DNA from: Ferrimonas gelatinilytica
GTDB taxonomy: Bacteria > Pseudomonadota > Gammaproteobacteria > Enterobacterales > Shewanellaceae
DNA length: 64,000 nucleotides
Direction of reading: 5' to 3'
Assembly: GCF_039544205.1 (NCBI RefSeq)
Contig: NZ_BAABLF010000030.1
Coordinates: 75,708 to 139,707 of the forward strand
Position 1 is the stretch's first letter; the number at the start of each line of letters is the position of its first letter. Positions 36,161 through 44,760 of the stretch are shown here, piece by piece. The position numbers and the translations under genes are program-made. Below the pieces are notes generated by a model. The model did no database searches and was not told the DNA's origin. It saw only the letters and a list, made by a program, of their open reading frames with translations.

Positions 36161-36392
36161 CTGTTTGGTCGCTTCTCGTCAAAGCTGCCCAGTTCAGGAG
36201 CAAAAGTATGCGGATAGGGCGTCCTGAAGGTCAGGGAGGTGCCGCGCGTCCTTAAGGCTTGAGCAAGAACTGAGCAAGTGTGCGGGATCCTGCGCCACGA
36301 CAGGCATAAGGAGCCCACAGCGGTTGCGGGTTTCCCTGACTTGTAGGAATATTACTCCCTTAATTTTGTAGTTTTCCCATCGGAGGATGCGC

Positions 36393-38066
36393 ATGAGCCA
36401 GCCGGACACAGAAGTTCGTCCCAGCAACTTTATTCGCAACATCATTGACGGGGATCTGGCTTCCGGTAAACACACCAGTGTTCACACGCGGTTCCCGCCG
36501 GAACCGAATGGTTACTTGCACATCGGTCACGCCAAATCCATCTGCCTGAACTTTGGCATTGCCCAGGATTACCAGGGTAAGTGCAACCTGCGTTTCGATG
36601 ACACCAATCCGGTCAAAGAGGATATGGAGTACGTCGAGTCGATTAAGCGGGATGTCCAGTGGTTGGGCTTCCACTGGGATGGCGAGATCTGCTACTCCTC
36701 GGATTATTTCGACAAGCTGTATGACTTCGCTGTTGAGCTGATCAACAAGGGGCTGGCCTACGTCGATGAACTGAGCCCGGATGAGATCCGGGAGTACCGT
36801 GGCACCCTCAAGGAACCGGGCAAAAACAGTCCCTACCGGGATCGTCCCGTGGCGGAAAACCTGGCCCTGTTCGAGAAGATGAAGCAGGGGGAGTTTGCCG
36901 AGGGTACCGCCTGCCTGCGGGCCAAGATCGACATGGCTTCCTCCTTTATCGTGATGCGGGATCCGGTGATCTACCGTATCAAGTTCGCGCATCACCACCA
37001 GACCGGGGATAAGTGGTGCATCTACCCGATGTACGACTTTACCCACTGCATCAGCGATGCCCTGGAGGGGATCACCCACTCCCTCTGTACGCTGGAGTTC
37101 CAGGATAATCGCCGTCTCTACGACTGGGTGCTGGACAACATCACCATCCCCTGCCACCCGCGTCAGTACGAGTTCAGCCGCCTGAATCTCGAGTACACCA
37201 TGATGTCCAAGCGCAAGCTGCAGCAGCTGGTGGTTGACGGGCATGTTTCCGGTTGGGACGACCCCCGTATGCCCACCATCTCCGGACTGCGCCGGCGGGG
37301 TTACACTCCGGGTGCCGTGCGTGAGTTTTGTAAGCGGATCGGTGTCACCAAGATGGAGAACACCGTTGAGATGGGGATGCTGGAAGCCTGTATCCGGGAT
37401 GATCTCAACCAGAATGCTCCCCGTGCCATGGCGGTGCTGGATCCGGTGAAGCTGGTGCTGGAAAACTACCCGGAGGAGAAGGTGGAGATGCTGCAAGCGC
37501 CGAACCACCCCTCCGACGAGTCGATGGGTACCCGCGAACTGCCCTTCTCCCGCGAGATCTTCATCGAAGCGGAGGACTTCCGCGAGGAAGCCAACAAGAA
37601 GTTCAAACGTCTGGTGCTGGGCAAGAAAGTCCGGCTGCGCAACGCCTACGTGGTGACGGCCAACCGGGTGGAGAAGGATGAGGCAGGCAAGGTGACCACC
37701 ATCTACTGCAGCGTGGACCTGGATACCCTGGGGACGGATCCCGCCGATGGCGTTAAGCCCAAGGGCGTGATCCAGTGGGTCAGTGCTTCCCGCGCGGTGA
37801 AGGCGGAGATCCGGCTCTATGACCGTCTCTTCAACGTGCCCAACCCGAACGTTGGGGAGTTGGAAGAGACCCTGAACCCGGACTCCCTGACGGTGATCAA
37901 GGACGCGGTGGTCGAGCCTTCCCTGGCCAACGCCGAGCCGGAGAATGCTTACCAGTTTGAACGTACCGGTTACTTCTGTGCCGATGTGAAGGACTCCACC
38001 CCGGAGCACCCGGTGTTCAACCGCACCGTGGGCTTGAGGGATTCCTGGGCCAAGATTGCCGACTAA
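36393..38066 (+). CDS. glnS: Glutaminyl-tRNA synthetase
   Basis: A 557-residue class I aminoacyl-tRNA synthetase that charges tRNA-Gln. The HIGH motif is at residues 43-46 in PNGYLHIGHAKS, the KMSKS counterpart is MSKR near residue 270, and a family block RFDDTNPVKE follows the first motif. I use ATG 36393: CGGAGG at 36381-36386 directly touches the earlier ATG at 36387, which is too close. E. coli GlnS has 554 residues. A good terminator follows. Confidence 0.97.
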   Translation: MSQPDTEVRPSNFIRNIIDGDLASGKHTSVHTRFPPEPNGYLHIGHAKSICLNFGIAQDYQGKCNLRFDDTNPVKEDMEYVESIKRDVQWLGFHWDGEICYSSDYFDKLYDFAVELINKGLAYVDELSPDEIREYRGTLKEPGKNSPYRDRPVAENLALFEKMKQGEFAEGTACLRAKIDMASSFIVMRDPVIYRIKFAHHHQTGDKWCIYPMYDFTHCISDALEGITHSLCTLEFQDNRRLYDWVLDNITIPCHPRQYEFSRLNLEYTMMSKRKLQQLVVDGHVSGWDDPRMPTISGLRRRGYTPGAVREFCKRIGVTKMENTVEMGMLEACIRDDLNQNAPRAMAVLDPVKLVLENYPEEKVEMLQAPNHPSDESMGTRELPFSREIFIEAEDFREEANKKFKRLVLGKKVRLRNAYVVTANRVEKDEAGKVTTIYCSVDLDTLGTDPADGVKPKGVIQWVSASRAVKAEIRLYDRLFNVPNPNVGELEETLNPDSLTVIKDAVVEPSLANAEPENAYQFERTGYFCADVKDSTPEHPVFNRTVGLRDSWAKIAD

Positions 38067-38086
38067 CTGACTCGGATCTAACGAGA

Positions 38087-38115
38087 AACGGCCTCCTTCC
38101 GGAGGCCGTTTTTTT
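38087..38115 (+). terminator. Terminator of glnS
   Basis: Arms AACGGCCTCC (38087-38096) and GGAGGCCGTT (38101-38110), TTCC loop, then T-run to 38115. Confidence 0.9.
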
Positions 38116-38211
38116 GTGTTCGGCGTTTTCGGTCTCCGAAGCGCTGTGTTGCGGCAGCGGAGGTTGAGCGGCGGACTGCGGGGAAACTTTGGTGTGGGGA
38201 GGGGGGCACAA

Positions 38212-38237
38212 AAAAACGGACGCTCACCGTCCGCTTT
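38212..38237 (-). terminator. Terminator of fur
   Basis: On the minus strand a CGGACG/CGTCCG stem is followed by T7 (A-run at 38210-38216), 28 bp beyond the fur stop. Confidence 0.7.
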
Positions 38238-38264
38238 TGTCGTGTTCGACGCTTGTTTGGGCGG

Positions 38265-38693
38265 TCAGGTATTGTGATCGCACTCGTCGTTGGTGCAATG
38301 ACCGTAGAGATAGAGGCTGTGGTTGGTCAGCTTGATGTTGTGCTTGAGGGCGATCTCTCTTTGCCGGGTTTCGATCAGTTCGTCACTGAACTCGATCACC
38401 TTACCGCAGTCTAGGCAGACCAGGTGGTCATGATGGTGCTGACTGGCCAGTTCGAACACCGCTTTACCACTTTCGAAGTGGTGGCGGGAGACGATGCCGG
38501 CATCGTCAAACTGGTTGAGCACACGGTAGACGGTCGCCAGGCCGATCTCTTCGCCGGACTCCAGCAGCAGCTTGTAGAGGTCTTCTGCGGAGATGTGCTG
38601 GTTGTTGGGGTTTTGCAGCAGCTCGAGGATTTTCACCCGTGGCAGGGTGACTTTCAATCCGGCTTTTTTTAGTGCCTGATTTTCGTCAGTCAT
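38265..38693 (-). CDS. fur: Ferric uptake regulator Fur
   Basis: A 142-residue Fe(II)-dependent repressor. The N-terminal winged helix contains KKAGLKVTLPRVKILELL and LATVYRVLNQFDDAGIV (recognition helix); the C-terminal dimer domain has the metal-binding run HHHDHLVCLDCGKVIEF, with CXXC, and a second Cys pair in CTNDEC near the end. Length is standard (E. coli 148). It lies near feoAB, whose promoter carries a Fur box. A TATAAT on the minus strand at 38746-38751 is a likely -10, about 53 bp before the ATG. Confidence 0.96.
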   Translation of the reverse strand: MTDENQALKKAGLKVTLPRVKILELLQNPNNQHISAEDLYKLLLESGEEIGLATVYRVLNQFDDAGIVSRHHFESGKAVFELASQHHHDHLVCLDCGKVIEFSDELIETRQREIALKHNIKLTNHSLYLYGHCTNDECDHNT

Positions 38694-38745
38694 GTCACTC
38701 TCTTTGATTCTTTCGGGTGGTCAAACCCAGGCAGATGCTCGCGCC

Positions 38746-38751
38746 ATTATA
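38746..38751 (-). promoter_or_regulatory. Probable -10 element of fur
   Basis: Minus-strand TATAAT, a perfect consensus hexamer, 53 bp upstream of the fur ATG. The -35 region is poor. Confidence 0.45.
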
Positions 38752-38851
38752 GGGAGGATCGGGTCAACTTAAAACCATTAGCTAACTGCGGGTTTGATTC
38801 TATACACTAAGAATGACAAAGATTTAGTCAAAGTTTGGAAGGCACAGCGGG

Positions 38852-39565
38852 ATGTATCAAAGGATAGTGATCTTAACCGGAGCCGGGATCTCAGCCGAGT
38901 CGGGAATGAAAACCTTTCGCGCCGAGGATGGCCTGTGGGAGAAACACCGGGTCGAGGATGTGGCGACCCCGGAGGGCTACTGGCGCAATCCCGAGCTCGT
39001 CAACGAGTTCTACAATGCCCGCTGGCGTCAGCTGCAGGCGGGTATAGAGCCCAACGAGGCTCACCGGGCCCTGGCTCGACTCGAGCAGGAGTTTGAGGGC
39101 GAGCTACTGCTGGTTACCCAGAACATCGACGATCTGCATGAGCGTGGTGGTAGCCGACGGGTGCTGCATATGCATGGGGAGCTGGTAAAGGCCCGCTGTC
39201 CCCGTACGCAACAGGTTTTTCCCCTGGTCCAGCCCTTTGGGCCTGATAACCTCTGCACCTGCTGTGAGCCGCCCCAGGTGATGCGACCTCATGTGGTCTG
39301 GTTCGGCGAGATGCCTTTTGGCCTGGACAGAATTTACGAAGCCCTGGAGCGTTGCGATCTCTTCCTCGCCATCGGCACCTCAGGCACCGTTTATCCCGCG
39401 GCGGGTTTTGTCGATCAGGCCAACCAGGCGGGCGCCGACAGCGTGGAGATCAACCTGGAGCCCTCGGAGGTGCACAGCCAGTTTCGCTCTCATCACCAGG
39501 GGCGAGCCGGTCAACGGGTCCCCGAGGTGGTCGAGACGATTCTGGCCGGCAAGCGGCTGGCCTAG
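38852..39565 (+). CDS. cobB: NAD-dependent protein deacylase (sirtuin)
   Basis: A 237-residue Sir2-family enzyme that removes acyl groups from lysines using NAD+. Motifs: TGAGISAESGMKTFR at the N-terminus, TQNIDDLHERGG, and the catalytic His in VLHMHGEL. YNARWRQLQ supplies the Tyr-x2-Arg pair that in class III sirtuins gives desuccinylase activity, so both deacetylase and desuccinylase use is plausible. Zinc-site Cys are in ARCPR and LCTCCEPP. The length is like the short form of E. coli CobB. Convergent with bioA, 8 bp apart. Confidence 0.93.
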   Translation: MYQRIVILTGAGISAESGMKTFRAEDGLWEKHRVEDVATPEGYWRNPELVNEFYNARWRQLQAGIEPNEAHRALARLEQEFEGELLLVTQNIDDLHERGGSRRVLHMHGELVKARCPRTQQVFPLVQPFGPDNLCTCCEPPQVMRPHVVWFGEMPFGLDRIYEALERCDLFLAIGTSGTVYPAAGFVDQANQAGADSVEINLEPSEVHSQFRSHHQGRAGQRVPEVVETILAGKRLA

Positions 39566-39573
39566 CCGCAAGT

Positions 39574-40863
39574 TCAATCCTGAAACAGGGCGTCATCCGC
39601 CAGGACAGTGCGGATCGCCCCGGTCAGTTGCCGTAACTCTTCCGGCTTTATGATGTAGGGCGGCATGATGTAGACCAGCCTGCCAAACGGACGGATCCAC
39701 ACCCCGAGCTCGACGAAGCGGCGCTGGATCGGCTCCATCGCCACCGGCCTGTGGGTCTCCACCACGCCGATGGCCCCCATTACCCTTACCGCGGCCACGC
39801 TCTCGAATGCCTGGCAGGGGGCCAACTCCTCGCGCAGTTGCGCTTCGATGGCGCGGACCTGTTGCTGCCAATGCCCCTGTTGCAGCAGCCCAAGGCTGGC
39901 ATTGGCGACGGCGCAGGCCAGGGGGTTGGCCATGAAAGTGGGGCCATGCATGAACACCCCGGCTTCGCTGTTGCATACCCCGTCGGCAATAACCTCTGTG
40001 GCAAGGGTGGCGGCCAGGGTCATGGTACCGCCGGTCAGCGCTTTACCGACGCAGAGGATATCCGGCACCACATCGGCATACTCATAGGCAAACAGTTCGC
40101 CCGTGCGGCCAAACCCGGTGGCGATCTCATCGAAGATCAGCACAATCCCATGCGCATCGCAGTGGTGCCTCAGGGCCCTCAGGTAGGCGGCCCCATAAAA
40201 GCGCATGCCGCCGGCCCCCTGAACCAGTGGCTCCAGGATCACGGCGGCGGTCTCCTCGCCCCATTGGGCCATCCCCTGCTCCAGGGCTGCCGCGTCCGCC
40301 TCGTGCAGTGGGCTATCCAATGGTGTCAGGGGGCGGGGCAGGAAGTGGGCCTTGGGCAGAATATCCCGAAACAGGCCGTGCATGCCGTTGACCGGATCGC
40401 AGACGCTCATGGCAGCGAAAGTGTCGCCGTGGTAGCCCCCCCGTAGCGTCATGATGCGGGTTTTGTGACAGGTCCCGATCCCCTGCTGGTACTGCAACGC
40501 CATCTTCAGGGCCACCTCCACTGAAACGGATCCCGAGTCCGCCAGGAAGAGTTTATTCAGTGCCGGCGCGGTCATCGCCAGCAGCTTTTTCCCCAGCTCG
40601 GTGGCGGGCGCGTGGGTCAGGCCGCCAAACATCACGTGACTCATCCGGTCGATCTGCGCCTTGGCGGCCTCCGAGAGGGCGGGATGCTGGTAGCCGTGAA
40701 TGGTGCTCCACCAGCTGCTCATGCCATCGACCAGGCGCTGTCCGTCTTCCAGCTCGATATGAACCCCCTCTGCCCGGGCAACGGGGTAGCAGGGCAGGGG
40801 GACGGTGGTGGAGGTGTAGGGGTGCCAGAGGTGGTCGCGGTCAAACTGCAGATCCGTCTTCAT
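39574..40863 (-). CDS. bioA: Adenosylmethionine-8-amino-7-oxononanoate aminotransferase
   Basis: A 429-residue class III PLP aminotransferase that turns 7-keto-8-aminopelargonate into 7,8-diaminopelargonate with SAM as amino donor. Family blocks include DRDHLWHPYTSTT near the N-terminus, SSWWSTIHGYQHP, LRGGYHGDTFAAMSVCDP, FDEIATGFGRTG, and the PLP-binding Lys in CVGKALTGG. It is divergent from bioBFCD, the classical enterobacterial arrangement, with the two starts about 107 bp apart. Confidence 0.96.
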   Translation of the reverse strand: MKTDLQFDRDHLWHPYTSTTVPLPCYPVARAEGVHIELEDGQRLVDGMSSWWSTIHGYQHPALSEAAKAQIDRMSHVMFGGLTHAPATELGKKLLAMTAPALNKLFLADSGSVSVEVALKMALQYQQGIGTCHKTRIMTLRGGYHGDTFAAMSVCDPVNGMHGLFRDILPKAHFLPRPLTPLDSPLHEADAAALEQGMAQWGEETAAVILEPLVQGAGGMRFYGAAYLRALRHHCDAHGIVLIFDEIATGFGRTGELFAYEYADVVPDILCVGKALTGGTMTLAATLATEVIADGVCNSEAGVFMHGPTFMANPLACAVANASLGLLQQGHWQQQVRAIEAQLREELAPCQAFESVAAVRVMGAIGVVETHRPVAMEPIQRRFVELGVWIRPFGRLVYIMPPYIIKPEELRQLTGAIRTVLADDALFQD

Positions 40864-40969
40864 TGCTCAATATTTATCCGTTAGTCAATCTTGGTTTCTG
40901 GTCGGCGTTGACAGTGTAAGGGCCGTGAGTAAGCTAGCCAATAGCTTTTCCAAGGAACGATACCCCCAA
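40864..40969. promoter_or_regulatory. Divergent bioA/bioB promoter region
   Basis: On the plus strand TTGACA (40908-40913) is a consensus -35; a weak TAAGCT (40930-40935) at 16-bp spacing could be the -10. That places the bioB start point near 40942, downstream of the GTG at 40925, which supports a later start codon. I looked for a BirA operator of the E. coli type (long palindrome with GTTTAC/GTAAAC halves) and did not find one; only 5-bp GTCAA/TTGAC arms are visible. Confidence 0.5.
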
Positions 40970-42004
40970 ATGAATATGGAACCGACCCCTTTGCGTCATG
41001 ACTGGCAACTGCCGGAGATCCAGGCGCTGTTTGCGAAGCCTTTCAATGATCTCCTGTTCGAAGCGCAGACGGTGCATCGTCAGCACTTTGCGCCGAACCA
41101 GGTGCAGATCTCCCGCCTCCTGTCGATCAAGACCGGTGCCTGTCCGGAGGACTGCAAGTATTGCCCGCAAAGCGCTCGCTACCACACCGGCCTGGAAACG
41201 GAGCAGCTGCTTGAGGTGGAGAAGGTGCTGACTGAAGCCCGTGCCGCCAAGGCCGCCGGGGCCAGCCGGTTCTGCATGGGTGCCGCCTGGCGTCATCCCC
41301 GGGAGCGCGACATGCCTTACGTTCTCAAGATGGTACGCGAGGTTAAGGCGATGGGGATGGAGACCTGCATGACCCTGGGGATGCTCAGCGCTGAGCAGGC
41401 CCAGGCACTGGCCGAGGCGGGACTGGATTATTACAACCACAACCTGGATACCTCGCCGGACTTCTACGGTGAGATCATCTCCACCCGCAACTACCAGGAT
41501 CGCCTGGATACCCTGGCGCAGGTGCGCCAGGCGGGGATGAAGGTGTGCTCCGGCGGGATCCTAGGAATGGGCGAGCAACCCAAGGACAGGGCCGAGCTGT
41601 TGCGCCAGCTGGCGAACATGGAGGCCCACCCGGAGAGCGTACCGATCAACATGCTGGTGAAAGTGCCGGGAACGCCGATGGCGGGTCAACCGGATCTGGA
41701 TCCGCTGGAGTTTGTCCGGGCCATCGCGGTGGCCCGGATCCTGATGCCCAAATCCCATGTCCGTCTCTCGGCCGGCCGGGAAAACATGACCGACGAGTTG
41801 CAGGCGCTCTGCTTCTTCGCCGGCGCCAACTCCATCTTCTACGGGTGCAAACTCCTGACCACCGCCAACCCGAGGGAGAACGACGACATGCGCCTGTTCG
41901 AACGACTGGGGATCGTCCCGGAAGGGGCGGCACCGACTCATCTGGAAGATCTTCAGCCCGCCCCGGCCGCCTCCGACGCGCTCTTCTATGACGCCGCTCA
42001 GTGA
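40970..42004 (+). CDS. bioB: Biotin synthase
   Basis: A 344-residue radical SAM enzyme that inserts sulfur into dethiobiotin. The cluster motif CPEDCKYC (C-x3-C-x2-C) lies near residue 55, and blocks such as SRFCMGAAWRHPRERD, YYNHNLDTSPDFY and KVCSGGILGMGE match. An in-frame GTG at 40925 exists, but the ATG at 40970 agrees with the family N-terminus and with the predicted promoter; AAGGA at 40952 is rather far (13 bp). Its last codons overlap the start of bioF by 17 bp. Confidence 0.95.
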   Translation: MNMEPTPLRHDWQLPEIQALFAKPFNDLLFEAQTVHRQHFAPNQVQISRLLSIKTGACPEDCKYCPQSARYHTGLETEQLLEVEKVLTEARAAKAAGASRFCMGAAWRHPRERDMPYVLKMVREVKAMGMETCMTLGMLSAEQAQALAEAGLDYYNHNLDTSPDFYGEIISTRNYQDRLDTLAQVRQAGMKVCSGGILGMGEQPKDRAELLRQLANMEAHPESVPINMLVKVPGTPMAGQPDLDPLEFVRAIAVARILMPKSHVRLSAGRENMTDELQALCFFAGANSIFYGCKLLTTANPRENDDMRLFERLGIVPEGAAPTHLEDLQPAPAASDALFYDAAQ

Positions 42005-43151
42005 ACCCTGGCAATCCCGGGCCGAGGGGGTGATCCAAGAACGCCAGGCGCAGGATCTGCTGCGCCGGCGTCGTTGTGTTGAGTTCACCTCTCCCCGGAC
42101 CCTGATCTGTGACGGGCGAACCTACCTGCAGTTCGCCAGCAATGACTACCTGGGCCTGGCCTTTGACGATGGGGAGCTTACCTCCCTGAGTCCGGAGCGG
42201 ACCGAGTCCGCCCGGCGTCGCGGCGCAGGAGGCTCGGCCCTCATCTGTGGCTATCAGCCGGCGCATCAGCGCCTGGAGCAGGCACTGTGTGAAGCGACCG
42301 GGTTTGAAGCGGCACTGTTGTTCAGCTCCGGCTTTGCCGCCAATGCCGCCCCGTTTGCCCTCTGCCGCGCAGGTGATCGGATCCTGGCGGACAAGCTGGT
42401 GCACGCCAGCGTTGTTGATGGTGCCCAGGCCTCTGAGGCCAGCCTGCGCCGCTTTCCCCATAACGACATGGCGACTCTCACCCGTTGGCTGGAGGCCTCG
42501 GACTCTCCCACCATGGTGGTTTCCGAGTCGGTGTTCTCGATGGATGGCGACCAGGCTCCCATGGCGGATCTGGTGGCGCTGTGCCGCCGCCACGGAGCCC
42601 TGAGCTGGCTCGACGACGCCCATGGTTTTGGGGTGATCGGCAAGCATGGCCTGGGGGCCAGTGAGCTGGCCCGGCCGGACCTGCTTACGATCACCTTCGG
42701 TAAAGCCCTGGGGGCCAGCGGCGCGGCGCTGCTGGGCAGCCGGGGGCTGATTGAGGCGATTCTGCAGTCGGCCCGCCACTACATCTTCTCCACCGCGATG
42801 CCGGTGGACCTGGCCGACCATCTGGTATTCCAGTTGAAAAGGGCAGCGCAGCCGGGACCCCGTCAGCATCTTGCGGATCTGATCGCCCACTTTCGTCGTG
42901 GCGCCCGGGCACAGGGGTGGAGTTTGCTGGACTCTGAAACGCCGATCCAGCCCCTGGTCCTGGGTGGCAGTGACGCGGCCCTGGCGCTCTCGGCGGCACT
43001 GGAAGCCGAGGGGATCTGGTGCCCGGCGATACGGCCACCCACCGTACCCCGGGGCCAGGCGAGGCTGCGCATCGTGTTCAATGCCGGTCACCGGGCTGAG
43101 GATGTGGATAGGCTGCTGACCGCACTGGCGGTTTTGGGGTCAAAACCATGA
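41988..43151 (+). CDS. bioF: 8-amino-7-oxononanoate synthase
   Basis: A 387-residue PLP enzyme that condenses pimeloyl-ACP with alanine. Motifs seen: FASNDYLGLAFD near the N-terminus, GAGGSALICGYQPAHQRLE, DDAHGFGVIG, and the PLP Lys in TFGKALGASGAALLGS. Overlaps bioB at its start and bioC by 4 bp (ATGA) at its end, so the operon is translationally coupled. Confidence 0.95.
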   Translation: MTPLSEPWQSRAEGVIQERQAQDLLRRRRCVEFTSPRTLICDGRTYLQFASNDYLGLAFDDGELTSLSPERTESARRRGAGGSALICGYQPAHQRLEQALCEATGFEAALLFSSGFAANAAPFALCRAGDRILADKLVHASVVDGAQASEASLRRFPHNDMATLTRWLEASDSPTMVVSESVFSMDGDQAPMADLVALCRRHGALSWLDDAHGFGVIGKHGLGASELARPDLLTITFGKALGASGAALLGSRGLIEAILQSARHYIFSTAMPVDLADHLVFQLKRAAQPGPRQHLADLIAHFRRGARAQGWSLLDSETPIQPLVLGGSDAALALSAALEAEGIWCPAIRPPTVPRGQARLRIVFNAGHRAEDVDRLLTALAVLGSKP

Positions 43152-43909
43152 CCCGGCCACTGAATAGCGAGGCGGTGGCGGCCTGCTTTGGCCGCGCCGC
43201 CCAAAGTTACGATGGACAGGCGCAGTTGCAGCAGTGGGTCGCGGATCGTCTGCTGGCGGGGATCACGCCGGCCGAGATGTGGCTGGATATTGGCGCCGGC
43301 ACCGGTTACGCCACCGCCCGCTTGCCGGCCGGGACTGTGCTGGCCCTTGACCTGGCGCTGCCGATGTTAAAACAGGGGCGGGCGCTGGGGCGGATCCGCC
43401 ATCCGCTGTGCGCTGACCTGCACCGATTGCCCCTTCGACCCGGGCGTCTTGATGGGATCTGCGCCAACATGGCGCTGCAGTGGAGCCAGGATCTGCCCGC
43501 GACGCTTCGGCAACTTTATGACCTGCTCCGTCCCGGCGGCCAGTTGCGATTCAGCGTGCCGGTGGCCGGATGCTTCCCCCAGTTGGCGCCTTTGATTCAC
43601 CAGGGGCAACTGGGTTGCCACCAATTTTCGCCGTCGGCGCAGCTGGCCGAAGATCTCGCCGCTGCGGGGTTTGCACAGATCCGGGTTGAAACCTTGCGTC
43701 ATACCCTCTACTACGACACGCCAAAGGCGCTGCTTGGCCATTTCAAGGCCACAGGCGCCAACCGTCATGCATCCGGAGGACACCAGGGGCTTCGGGGACG
43801 GCTGTGGTGGGAGCAGGTGGTGGCGTCGCTGGAGCAGCACCGAACGGACGCGGGGATCCCGTTAACCTGGCAGACCGGCCTTTTTACCGCCTTACGAAGC
43901 GGAGAGTGA
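43148..43909 (+). CDS. bioC: Malonyl-ACP O-methyltransferase
   Basis: A 253-residue SAM-dependent methyltransferase that masks malonyl-ACP so the fatty-acid machinery can build pimeloyl-ACP methyl ester. The glycine-rich SAM motif LDIGAGTGYAT lies near residue 42, with DLALPMLKQ after it and ANMALQWSQDLPATL around residue 105 matching BioC. The BioH esterase that completes this route is not in the cluster. It is 1 bp from bioD. Confidence 0.92.
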   Translation: MTRPLNSEAVAACFGRAAQSYDGQAQLQQWVADRLLAGITPAEMWLDIGAGTGYATARLPAGTVLALDLALPMLKQGRALGRIRHPLCADLHRLPLRPGRLDGICANMALQWSQDLPATLRQLYDLLRPGGQLRFSVPVAGCFPQLAPLIHQGQLGCHQFSPSAQLAEDLAAAGFAQIRVETLRHTLYYDTPKALLGHFKATGANRHASGGHQGLRGRLWWEQVVASLEQHRTDAGIPLTWQTGLFTALRSGE

Positions 43910-43910
43910 G

Positions 43911-44648
43911 ATGATCTACTTTGTTACCGGTACCGACACCGATGTGGGTAAAACCCGGGTTGCCGCGGCGCTGCTGACGGCGGCGGCACGCCAGGGATTG
44001 AACAGCCTCGGGTTGAAGCCCATTGCGGCGGGTTGTGAGCAGAGCGAACAGGGATGGCGCAATGACGATGCGTTGACCCTGATGGCCGCCAGTACCCAAT
44101 CCCTGCCTTACGAGGCGGTGAACCCCTTCGCTTTCGAACCTCCCATCGCGCCCCACCTTGCCGCCGAGCGGGTTGGGGTGACGCTGTCGGTCACGGCGCT
44201 GCAACAAAAGCTGCCGTTGACGGCCATGGCCAACGCGGAGTTTTGCCTGGTTGAGGGGGCGGGCGGCTGGCAGTTGCCGCTCAGCGGTTCACAGAGCCTG
44301 CCGGATTGGGTCGTGCATAACGGTTGGCCGGTGATCCTGGTGGTGGGGATGAAGCTTGGCTGCCTTAACCACGCCCTGTTGACCGCCGATGCCATTCGAC
44401 GAGACGGGCTGCGGCTCGCCGGCTGGATTGCCAACCGGATCGATCCCGATATGGCCCTCTTCGAACAGAATCTGGCAACGCTGGAGGCTCGACTTGGCGC
44501 CCCAAGGCTGGCCACGATACCCTTTGAGCCGGATGGTATGGCGGGGGCTGTTGCGGCCTGCACAGAGGCTGTCAGTCGGTTGCAATCCCAGGATGAGTCA
44601 AGCCAAGTGCCTCATTTTTCAGAGGCAACCGGAAGTCGGCTCAGATAG
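43911..44648 (+). CDS. bioD: ATP-dependent dethiobiotin synthetase
   Basis: A 245-residue enzyme that closes the ureido ring of dethiobiotin with ATP and CO2. The P-loop TGTDTDVGKT is at the N-terminus, followed by KPIAAGCE, NPFAFEPPIAPHLAAE, and VEGAGGWQLPL. About 20 residues longer than E. coli BioD (225), with the extra part at the C-terminus after the conserved core. Last gene of bioBFCD. Confidence 0.94.
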   Translation: MIYFVTGTDTDVGKTRVAAALLTAAARQGLNSLGLKPIAAGCEQSEQGWRNDDALTLMAASTQSLPYEAVNPFAFEPPIAPHLAAERVGVTLSVTALQQKLPLTAMANAEFCLVEGAGGWQLPLSGSQSLPDWVVHNGWPVILVVGMKLGCLNHALLTADAIRRDGLRLAGWIANRIDPDMALFEQNLATLEARLGAPRLATIPFEPDGMAGAVAACTEAVSRLQSQDESSQVPHFSEATGSRLR

Positions 44649-44760
44649 GGCCAGCGATGATCAGAGCAGAGGTATCGAGGGGGACGCAACTTCCTATTCC
44701 CGGAGCGTTCATAATTAACTGAGGGTTCTCTTTTGAACGACGTTGTCCCGGGTGTAGTGA

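Noticed and set aside
40864..40969. BirA (biotin repressor) operator between bioA and bioB
   Set aside because: Only 5-bp GTCAA/TTGAC arms are present; the long GTTTAC-type palindrome of the E. coli operator was not found.
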